64,000 bases of DNA, from contig NZ_NESN01000002.1 of the NCBI RefSeq assembly GCF_003063455.1, positions 496,001 to 560,000 on the forward strand. Reading direction: 5' to 3'. Position numbers and translations under genes: made by a program. The notes beneath the pieces are model-generated. The model worked only from the letters and a program-made list of their open reading frames with translations, ran no database searches and had not been told where the DNA came from. Below are positions 56,183 to 64,000 of the stretch, piece after piece (position 1 is the first letter of the stretch; each line of letters begins with the position of its first letter). The DNA comes from Limnohabitans parvus II-B4 (GTDB taxonomy: Bacteria > Pseudomonadota > Gammaproteobacteria > Burkholderiales > Burkholderiaceae_C).

Positions 56183-57319
56183 ATGAGCCACAACCACAAC
56201 ACCTCTGAATACGACCTCAACGTTCGCCGTCAAGTCGTCCCCTCGGCCACCATGCCCCTGTACCTGAGTGCCCCCGACGCCGTGGCCTTGGTGCGCCGCA
56301 AGGGTCTTAAAAACTGCATCGCGGGCATTGCCGACAACATCCGCGCCGACTTTTTGCGCTGGCCAGACTTTGACAAATCGGCCCGCGTGGCCAACCACTC
56401 CAAAGACGGCGTGATCGAGTTGATGCCGATCTCGGACGACACCGCCTACAGCTTCAAGTACGTCAATGGTCACCCCAAAAACACCGCCATTGGCCTGTCC
56501 ACAGTGATGGCCTTTGGCGTGCTGGCCGATGTGGCCACGGGCGCCCCCACGCTGGTGAGCGAGCTGACGCTGACCACGGCGATGCGCACCGCCGCCACCT
56601 CGGCTTTGGCCGCCAAGACCTTGGCACGCCCGGACAGCCGGGTGATGGCGCTGATTGGCAACGGCGCGCAAAGCGAGTTCCAGGCCATCGCCTTCCAGCA
56701 CCTGGTGGGCATCGACACGGTGCGGCTGTTCGACATTGACCCGCAAGCCACAGCCAAACTGGTGGCTAACTTGAGCGGCAGCGGCCTGTCGCTGCAGGTC
56801 TGCACCAGCGCCGCAGAGGCCGTGCAAGGCGCCGACATCGTGACCACCGTCACGGCGGACAAGGCCTGCGCCACCATCGTCACGGCCGACATGCTGGCCC
56901 CGGGCATGCACATCAACGCCGTGGGCGGCGACTGCCCGGGCAAGACCGAGCTGGCGGCGCGTGTGCTGCAAGCGGCCAAGGTGTTTGTCGAGTTCACACC
57001 CCAAACCCGCATCGAAGGCGACATCCAGCAAATGCCCGCCGACTTTGCCGTGACCGAGTTGTGGGAAGTTTTGAACGGCAGCCGGACAGGCCGCGAGAGC
57101 GATGCGCAAATCACCGTGTTCGACTCGGTGGGCTTTGCGCTGGAAGACTTTTCGGCCCTGCGCTTCATGCACGACGCGGCGCTGGCGCTGGGTTACGGCG
57201 AGCGCCTGGCGCTGATCCCGCAAATGACCGATCCGAAAAACCTGTTTGGCACCTTGCTCGATGGCCAGGCCAACGCCGCCCCCATCCACTTGCAGCCTCA
57301 AGCTGTTGCCATGGCCTGA
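56183..57319 (+). CDS. Ornithine cyclodeaminase
   Basis: 378 aa enzyme of the OCD/mu-crystallin family that converts ornithine to proline and ammonia using bound NAD. The NAD-binding part VMALIGNGAQSEFQAIAF and the substrate region (SDDTAYSFKYVNGHP with the conserved Lys, LPTALTTAMRTAA-like LTLTTAMRTAATSA) identify it. The C-terminal FDSVGFALEDFSALRF is conserved. The ATG at 56183 is chosen over the frame back to 56102, which runs through the promoter. Divergent from an Lrp-type regulator. Its product feeds PutA, encoded 3 kb away. Confidence 0.94.
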   Translation: MSHNHNTSEYDLNVRRQVVPSATMPLYLSAPDAVALVRRKGLKNCIAGIADNIRADFLRWPDFDKSARVANHSKDGVIELMPISDDTAYSFKYVNGHPKNTAIGLSTVMAFGVLADVATGAPTLVSELTLTTAMRTAATSALAAKTLARPDSRVMALIGNGAQSEFQAIAFQHLVGIDTVRLFDIDPQATAKLVANLSGSGLSLQVCTSAAEAVQGADIVTTVTADKACATIVTADMLAPGMHINAVGGDCPGKTELAARVLQAAKVFVEFTPQTRIEGDIQQMPADFAVTELWEVLNGSRTGRESDAQITVFDSVGFALEDFSALRFMHDAALALGYGERLALIPQMTDPKNLFGTLLDGQANAAPIHLQPQAVAMA

Positions 57320-57356
57320 GGTCTTGGCGCCAACCCGATGTGCGCCGATGCCGCTG

Positions 57357-58259
57357 TCAGGCTTTGCCCCGCGCGGCAATCGCGTCGGTCAGGCACCTGG
57401 CCAGATAAGCCGCTGCAGGCGTGAGCGGCACTTCGGGTGGAGACAACAACACCAGTTCGATGTCGGGCGGGCGCATGCTGCGCAGCGACAACTCCACCAG
57501 GCCATGCCCCTCGGGCTGGGCTAGCAAGGGGGCGGGCATCACGCTCATGGCATCGGTTTGCCGAATCAAGGCCATGGCGGCCATCGCGTCGCAGCGCGTG
57601 ATCTGCTGGGGTGGTGACACGCCCGCCTGTGCAAACATGGCCAGCAAGCCGTCGTCCAGTCCTTGAGAAAAAGGCCCGGGCATGACCCACTCCAGCGCGG
57701 CCAGCTTGGCCGCAGTGGGCTGGCGCAGCACCGGGTGCCCGGCGCGCACCACCAGTTTTTGCTGGTCTTTGTGCAAGCGGGTGCATTGAAATTCTTGGGG
57801 CGTGACATCGCCGCTGTCGGCCACGATGGCAAAGTCCACCGTGCCATCGCGCAAGCCCGGCAACACACGGGCCACCAGGCCTTCGATCAGGCGCAACTCG
57901 ATGCGCGGGTAACGTTTGCGAAACCACAAAAATGCCTCGCCCAGCACGGTGAGCATCAGGTACGGCGTGAGCGCCACACGCACCGTGCCGGCCTCGTCGC
58001 CCTGGGCTTGCTGCAACTCGTCTTGTGCCAGCGCCAGTTGGCGCATCACCAGCAGTGCCCGGGCGTGCAAGCGTAGGCCTGCCTCGGTTAGCCCCACCCC
58101 ACGCGATTTGCGCACCAGCAGGGCCACCCCTGCCTCCTCTTCCAGTTGGCGCAAGGACTTGGTCAGGGCCGCCTGGGTCAGGTGCAGTTCTCGGGCAGCG
58201 GCGCGGATGCTGCCGTGCTCGACGGCGCCCACCAGGGCTTGGAGTTGGTGCAGTTTCAT
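57357..58259 (-). CDS. LysR family transcriptional regulator
   Basis: 300 aa. N-terminal winged helix (MKLHQLQALVGAVEHGSIRA, LHLTQAALTKSLRQLEEEAG) and a periplasmic-binding-protein-like effector domain (RVALTPYLMLTVLGEAFLWF, DGTVDFAIVADSGDVTPQEF). Divergent from the Bug receptor gene with a perfect palindrome in the gap, so it almost certainly controls that operon. Effector unknown. Confidence 0.93.
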   Translation of the reverse strand: MKLHQLQALVGAVEHGSIRAAARELHLTQAALTKSLRQLEEEAGVALLVRKSRGVGLTEAGLRLHARALLVMRQLALAQDELQQAQGDEAGTVRVALTPYLMLTVLGEAFLWFRKRYPRIELRLIEGLVARVLPGLRDGTVDFAIVADSGDVTPQEFQCTRLHKDQQKLVVRAGHPVLRQPTAAKLAALEWVMPGPFSQGLDDGLLAMFAQAGVSPPQQITRCDAMAAMALIRQTDAMSVMPAPLLAQPEGHGLVELSLRSMRPPDIELVLLSPPEVPLTPAAAYLARCLTDAIAARGKA

Positions 58260-58279
58260 GCTGCAGCAGTGTAAATCAG

Positions 58280-58298
58280 TGACAACAAAAAGTTGTCA
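58280..58298. promoter_or_regulatory. LysR-type operator
   Basis: TGACAAC-AAAAA-GTTGTCA: perfect 7-base inverted arms of the LysR type, 20 bases from the regulator's start codon. A further GTTGTC half-site lies at about 58322-58327, nearer the Bug gene. Confidence 0.65.
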
Positions 58299-58375
58299 TG
58301 AAGAAAATTGACAGTCTTTCGGTTGTCCCCTCACAGGACTAGCATGAGGCCATCTTTTTGACGATGGAGAACCCC

Positions 58376-59362
58376 ATGAAACTGATCACCACCCTGAGCC
58401 TGTTGCTGGGCGCAGCCCTGGCCGTTCAGGCCCCTGCGCAAGCGCAAAGCTATCCCAACAAGCCCATCAATCTGATGGTGCCCTACCCGGCTGGCGGCCT
58501 GTCGGACATCATCGCGCGCAAGATCAACGTGCCCTTGGGGGCCGAGCTCAAGCAGCCCGTCATCATCGAAAACCTGGGCGGCGCGGGCGGGGCTATTGCG
58601 GCGCAAAAAGTGCTCAATACCCCCGCAGACGGCTACTACCTCTTCCAGGGCTCGCCCAACGAACTCATCCTCGCCCCCTTGGCCATGAAGGCCGTCAAGC
58701 ACAAGCCCGATGACTTTCGCCTGATCCAGCGCATGGCCATGGCCCCCATGGCCATCATTGCCAGCAAGAATTTCCCGGGCAATACCCCGCAAGAGATGGT
58801 GGCCGAAATCGTCAAACGCGCCAAAGCGGGCAAACCGGTCAATTACGCCAGCGTGGGCACCGGCAGCTTCTACCATTTGCTGGGCGAAGAAATGGCCAAG
58901 AAGCTTGGCGCTGAAATGCTGCATGTGCCCTACAAAGGTGGTGGCCCCATCACGCAGGATCTGATGGGTGGCCAGATTGACCTGTTCATCACCCCTTATG
59001 GCGCACCCCATGTGCACATGGCCAAAGAAGGCAAGATCAAATTCATTGCCGCTTTGTCACCCCAGCCGCAGCGCCTGATTCCGGATGTGCCCTCGGTGGA
59101 CCAGGCCAAAGAACTCAAAGGCTTTCATTACACGATTGGCAGCGGCTATTACGTGAAAAAAGGCACGCCTGAGCCCGTCGTCGAAGCCTTGCACCGGGCG
59201 CTGACCAAGGTCATGTTCGACGCCGATTTCCGCAACACCATGACCGCCATGGGCCAGGAAGTGGGTGAAGCTTTGCGTTTGGACCAGACCGATCAGGTCT
59301 ATGCCGATGAGGTCAAGCTGTACCAGGGCATCGCCAAGTCCATCAAGCTCGAAGCCCAATGA
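58376..59362 (+). CDS. Bug family (TctC-like) tripartite tricarboxylate transport substrate-binding protein
   Basis: 328 aa periplasmic receptor. It has a signal peptide (ITTLSLLLGAALAVQAPAQA), then YPNKPINLMVPYPAGGLSDIIAR, ENLGGAGGAIAAQKV, MAPMAIIASKNFPGNTPQEM, NYASVGTGSFYHLLGEEMAK and PYKGGGPITQDLMGGQIDLF, the classic Bug motifs. The ATG at 58376 has a GGAG site 6 bases upstream. No TctA/TctB membrane genes are adjacent, as is common for orphan Bug proteins. It overlaps the M20 hydrolase start (ATGA). The ligand is probably the amide or acyl-amino acid hydrolysed by the next two enzymes. Confidence 0.95.
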   Translation: MKLITTLSLLLGAALAVQAPAQAQSYPNKPINLMVPYPAGGLSDIIARKINVPLGAELKQPVIIENLGGAGGAIAAQKVLNTPADGYYLFQGSPNELILAPLAMKAVKHKPDDFRLIQRMAMAPMAIIASKNFPGNTPQEMVAEIVKRAKAGKPVNYASVGTGSFYHLLGEEMAKKLGAEMLHVPYKGGGPITQDLMGGQIDLFITPYGAPHVHMAKEGKIKFIAALSPQPQRLIPDVPSVDQAKELKGFHYTIGSGYYVKKGTPEPVVEALHRALTKVMFDADFRNTMTAMGQEVGEALRLDQTDQVYADEVKLYQGIAKSIKLEAQ

Positions 59363-60561
59363 GTGTGCTGCATGCCCTGCAAACGCGTGCCGCGCCCTTT
59401 GTGGCGCTGCGCCACGATTTGCACCGCCACCCCGAGCTGGGCCTGAAAGAGTTCCGCACCTCTGAGCTGTTGGCCCAGCAGTTGCAAAGCTGGGGCTACA
59501 CCGTCACACGCGGCTTGGCGACGACGGGCCTGGTGGCCCAGCTCCAGCGCGGCAAGGGCGGCAAGCGTCTGGGCCTGCGGGCCGACATGGACGCACTGCC
59601 CATCCACGAAGTCAATGTGTTTGAGCACCGCAGCGTGCACGAAGGCGTGATGCACGCTTGTGGCCACGACGGGCACACCGCCATGCTGATGGCGGCGGCG
59701 CAGTACATTGCCCAAGAGGTCGAGTTTTCGGGCACGTTGAACCTGATCTTTCAGCCGGCCGAAGAGCACCCGGGCGGCGCGAAGATCATGATCGAAGAAG
59801 GCCTTTTCGAGCGCTTTCCATGCGATGCCATTTTTGCTGCGCACAACATGCCCGGCATTCCGGCCGGGCAGCTGGTGTTCATCGAAGGCCCGGCCATGGC
59901 CTCCAGCGACGACGTCACCATCACGCTGACGGGTGTGGGCGGGCATGGCGCCATGCCGCATCGCTCACAAGACCCGATCGTGGCGGCAGCGGCCATCGTC
60001 ATGACGCTGCAAACCATCGTCTCGCGCAATGTGGACCCACAGCACACGGCCGTCATCACCGTGGGTTCGCTGGTGGCGGGCAAAGCCAACAACGTGATCC
60101 CTGCCAGCGCCCGGTTGGAGCTGAGCGTGCGCTCGCTCGACCGCGACGTGCGCGACCTGCTGCAAGCGCGCATCACCGCCTTGGTCACAGCGCAGGCCCA
60201 AAGCCTGGGTGTGCAAGCGCACATCGACTACAAGCGCGATTACCCCGTGCTGGTGAACACGACCGAAGAGACCGAACTGGCCCGCCAAGTGGGCACCGAG
60301 CTGCTGGGTGCAGAACGCATCACGCGCCAGGGCCGCCCGCTCACGGGCAGCGAAGACTTTGCCGTCATGCTGGAACACTGCCCCGGCAGTTATTTCATGA
60401 TCGGCAATGGTGCGGGCGAGAGCACGGGTGAAGGCACAGGTGACAGTGCGGCCGCCCACGCCTGCATGGTGCACAACCCGGGCTACGACTTCAACGACGA
60501 CATCTTGCCCGTGGGCGCGGCCTTCTGGGCCTTGCTGACACAACGCTACCTGAAAGACTGA
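59359..60561 (+). CDS. M20 family amidohydrolase (hippurate-hydrolase-like)
   Basis: 400 aa metallo-amidohydrolase of the M20D type, which removes acyl groups from amino acids such as hippurate or N-acyl amino acids. The start LRHDLHRHPELGLKEF, the first metal site MHACGHDGHTAML (Cys101, His103), the PAEEHPGGAK glutamates and GVGGHGAMPH are conserved. Coupled to the Bug gene by an ATGA overlap and followed 5 bases later by an amidase. Cytoplasmic; substrate unknown. Confidence 0.94.
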   Translation: MSVLHALQTRAAPFVALRHDLHRHPELGLKEFRTSELLAQQLQSWGYTVTRGLATTGLVAQLQRGKGGKRLGLRADMDALPIHEVNVFEHRSVHEGVMHACGHDGHTAMLMAAAQYIAQEVEFSGTLNLIFQPAEEHPGGAKIMIEEGLFERFPCDAIFAAHNMPGIPAGQLVFIEGPAMASSDDVTITLTGVGGHGAMPHRSQDPIVAAAAIVMTLQTIVSRNVDPQHTAVITVGSLVAGKANNVIPASARLELSVRSLDRDVRDLLQARITALVTAQAQSLGVQAHIDYKRDYPVLVNTTEETELARQVGTELLGAERITRQGRPLTGSEDFAVMLEHCPGSYFMIGNGAGESTGEGTGDSAAAHACMVHNPGYDFNDDILPVGAAFWALLTQRYLKD

Positions 60562-60566
60562 ACACC

Positions 60567-61991
60567 ATGACCACCGCACTTTGGCAACTGAGCGCCACCG
60601 AACTGGCCGCACGCATCGCCCGCCGCGAGACCACCGCACGCGCCGCCACCGAAAGTGTGTTGGCCCGCATTGCCGAGGCCAACCCGCAGGTCAACGCCCT
60701 GGCCAGCGTCACGCCCGACAAAGCCTTGCAAGCCGCCGATGCGGCCGACGCCGCGCAGGCTCGGGGCGATGCTCTGGGGCCACTGCACGGCGTGCCCGTT
60801 ACCATCAAGATCAACATCGACGTGCAGGGCGAGGCCACCGACGAAGGCGTGCACGACTTCAAAGACAACATCGCCAGCACCGACTCACCCCTGGTGCAGT
60901 CCATGCGCGAAGCGGGGGCCATTGTGGTGGGACGCAACAACGCGCCCGCGTTTTCGCTGCGCTGGTTCACCGACAACGCCTTGCATGGCCGTACACTCAA
61001 CCCGTTTGACGCGGGTGTCACACCCGGCGGCTCCAGTGGCGGTGCAGCCGTGGCCACCGCTTTGGGCATGGGCGCGATCGCGCACGGCAACGACTATGGC
61101 GGCTCGATCCGTTACCCGGCCTGGGCCTGTGGGGTGGTGGGCCTGCGCACCACGGTGGGCCGGGTGCCGTCTTACAAGGCCAGCGCCCCCAACCGCATCA
61201 TCAGCAACCAGCAAATGTCGGTGCAAGGCCCGCTCACCCGCACGGTGGCCGATGCGCGTCTGGCTCTCCAAGTCATGGCGCAAGGCACGCCCCAAAGTTT
61301 GGCACTCGACCCGCAATGGGTACCAGCCCCGCTGGAATTTGCCGATGCCCAGCAGCCCACCCGCGTGGCGGTGTTCCGGAGCTGGGCGCATTCGGCTGTT
61401 GACCCCACTGTGAGCGCAGCGGTGGACCAGGCCGCCCGCTGGTTGGAAGCGGCTGGCTACACGGTTGAAGAGGCCGAGCCCCCGCACTTTGCCGAGGTCT
61501 CGGCCATGCAGTTTCACATGGTCATGAACGACATGCGCCGGGGCGGTGAGCCCTTCATGCGCGAGCACGGCGACGACGCTTTGCGCACAGCCCTCAGCCA
61601 CTACATGGCCATCAACCCCGTGTGGGACCGCGATCAATATCTGGAAGCCATGACCCGGCGCTTCAACATCGCCCGCGACTGGGCGGTGTTTTTGGCGCGG
61701 TACCCGGTGCTGCTCATGCCCAACTCCTGGGAGCGGCAATTCCCCATCGACGACGATCAGCGATCGGCCGAACGCACCGCACAAATCCTGCTGGCGCAAG
61801 CGCCCTTGCTGAGCACCGCCACGCTGGGCTTGCCCGGCCTGTCGGTGCCGACCGGGGTGGTGAACGGCTTGCCCGTGGGCGTGCAAATCCTCAGCACCAA
61901 ATTCCGCGAAGACCGCATGCTGGCTGCGGGCGAGGTGATCGAGCAAGCGGCGAAGTTTTCGGCGCTGGATTATTTGATGGGCCGTGGCTGA
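60567..61991 (+). CDS. Amidase (amidase-signature family)
   Basis: 474 aa serine amidase. The Ser-cisSer-Lys triad is visible: Lys81 in VTIKINIDV, the cis-Ser in TPGGSSGGAA (155-156) and the nucleophile Ser179 in GNDYGGSIR. It is the last gene of the LysR/Bug/M20 cassette, so it probably works on the same amide compound or its derivative. Several amidase-signature sub-families are possible (indoleacetamide, aryl or aliphatic amides). Confidence 0.93.
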   Translation: MTTALWQLSATELAARIARRETTARAATESVLARIAEANPQVNALASVTPDKALQAADAADAAQARGDALGPLHGVPVTIKINIDVQGEATDEGVHDFKDNIASTDSPLVQSMREAGAIVVGRNNAPAFSLRWFTDNALHGRTLNPFDAGVTPGGSSGGAAVATALGMGAIAHGNDYGGSIRYPAWACGVVGLRTTVGRVPSYKASAPNRIISNQQMSVQGPLTRTVADARLALQVMAQGTPQSLALDPQWVPAPLEFADAQQPTRVAVFRSWAHSAVDPTVSAAVDQAARWLEAAGYTVEEAEPPHFAEVSAMQFHMVMNDMRRGGEPFMREHGDDALRTALSHYMAINPVWDRDQYLEAMTRRFNIARDWAVFLARYPVLLMPNSWERQFPIDDDQRSAERTAQILLAQAPLLSTATLGLPGLSVPTGVVNGLPVGVQILSTKFREDRMLAAGEVIEQAAKFSALDYLMGRG

Positions 61992-62050
61992 TTTAGCAAC
62001 GGGCCTTTGTTGCCAAACAGGGCGAGCCCAAAGGTCTCGCCAGCAAAAAC

Positions 62051-63235
<1,185 letters not shown>

Positions 63236-63323
63236 TCAGCGCACTGTCCTGCAAAATCCAACCGTCAGCAGCACTTGGCCTGCCTATAAGATGCCCTTAA
63301 GCCCCAAGCCAGGACGCAGCCCC

Positions 63324-64000
63324 GTGAACACCGCACACATCAACACCGACAACTTCAACAGCGAATGTTTTTGCATCAGCCTGGACGACCAGGCCTTGGC
63401 GAACACCATGGCGGCAGACATTGGCAACCCCGCATTGTTTGATTTGGTCCGCGACCGCTTGCCTTCGCTTTTTTCGGCGCGGCCGGTGGTGCTTTCGCAG
63501 GCGCAGGTGCAGCGCATGGCCCGATTGATCTCGGCCTTGGAGTCTGTCGTCGCTTTGCCCACTTACCGCGAAGAAGTGCTGGCCCGTTCAGACCCCATTG
63601 CCCGGCACCCAACGTGTGCCAAAAGCGTGTTCATGGGCTATGACTTTCATGTTCATGGCAACGAACATGGCCAAGGCTTTGGCCTGATCGAGGTCAACAC
63701 CAATGCCGGCGGGGCGCTGCTCAACGCCTTGCTGGCCCGGGCGCAGCGTGCGTGTTGTTCCGAGATCGAAGCCATGGTGCCCACGGCGGCGCAGGTCGAT
63801 GCACTGGAGTCCGCGTTCGTGGCGATGTTTCGAAACGAGTGGCGACTGGCCCAACCCGATCGCCCCTTGCAAACCGTGGCCATCGTCGATGCGTCACCTG
63901 AGCAGCAATACCTGTACCCAGAGTTTTTGCTCTTCCAGAGTTTGTTCAAACGCCATGGCGTGCAGGCGGTCATTGCCGACCCTTCGCAGCTGGCCTGGCG
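63324..64000 (+). CDS. Uncharacterised protein, possibly ATP-grasp-like (cut by the right edge)
   Basis: At least 225 codons, open to the end of the window. It starts VNTAHINTDNFNSECF from a GTG with AGGA nine bases upstream; an in-frame ATG at 63291 is an alternative. The block GYDFHVHGNEHGQGFGLIEV followed by NTNAGGALLNALLARAQ, and QYLYPEFLLFQSLFKRHGV near the edge, look like an ATP-grasp-type ligase family of unknown substrate, but the call is weak. Two adjacent Cys (CC) lie near residue 147. No upstream partner; gapA is divergent. Confidence 0.55.
   Translation, partial: MNTAHINTDNFNSECFCISLDDQALANTMAADIGNPALFDLVRDRLPSLFSARPVVLSQAQVQRMARLISALESVVALPTYREEVLARSDPIARHPTCAKSVFMGYDFHVHGNEHGQGFGLIEVNTNAGGALLNALLARAQRACCSEIEAMVPTAAQVDALESAFVAMFRNEWRLAQPDRPLQTVAIVDASPEQQYLYPEFLLFQSLFKRHGVQAVIADPSQLAW

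Overview
The window looks like a chromosomal segment of a betaproteobacterium of the order Burkholderiales, most likely family Comamonadaceae (Limnohabitans/Rhodoferax-like). The evidence is the high-GC coding style, the Bug-type solute receptor, a PutA divergent from an Lrp-type regulator, the TctD/TctE pair, TopB with a SWIB tail, and the family make-up overall. I see no rRNA, tRNA, CRISPR array, phage or intact insertion sequence. Coding density is high, and nearly every long frame on the opposite strand is a shadow of a real gene.

Layout. 1-8554: a DctS-like sensor kinase (cut by the left edge) behind the envelope protein YhdP, with glnE divergent. 8645-12903: an RND efflux adaptor and pump behind a perfect inverted repeat. 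12915-13023: a dispersed palindromic repeat and a short tandem array. 13028-22791: a photo-oxidative stress and membrane-lipid cluster, made of a (6-4)-type photolyase and a DUF2256 protein on the minus strand and nine plus-strand genes (glutathione peroxidase, FAD oxidoreductase, DUF1365, cyclopropane synthase, chalcone-isomerase-like, MFS, DUF3833, SDR, NTF2-like), many joined by ATGA overlaps. 22835-29342: GST, purB, yaeQ, a DUF3717/DUF1289 protein, a TerC exporter behind a yybP-ykoY manganese riboswitch, a BepA-like protease and moaC. 29343-30562: an A+T-richer patch with one orphan secreted protein. 30563-33453: a PglL-type oligosaccharyltransferase, a type IV pilin and a second TerC. 33498-38272: sucCD, argC, recX, recA. 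38415-41201: a MarR regulator and TctD/TctE. 41227-43090: GST, a small membrane protein and birA, bracketed by inverted copies of a REP-like sequence.

43120-46862 is the most unusual part. A SET-domain lysine methyltransferase with a histone-H1-like tail is divergent from a topoisomerase III whose C terminus carries an H1-like tail and a SWIB domain. Between them lies a short alternating purine-pyrimidine GC tract that could adopt Z-DNA. 47058-57319 holds a secreted coiled-coil protein, an acyl-CoA synthetase, putA with its Lrp-type regulator, a DCC-family protein, a leucine-rich-repeat protein kinase, and a second Lrp regulator divergent from ornithine cyclodeaminase; proline and ornithine catabolism meet here. 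57357-61991 is a LysR-controlled cassette (Bug receptor, M20 amidohydrolase, amidase) with a clear palindrome in the promoter gap. The window ends with gapA and the start of an uncharacterised protein cut by the right edge.

All family calls are by reading the protein sequences. No database search was run.
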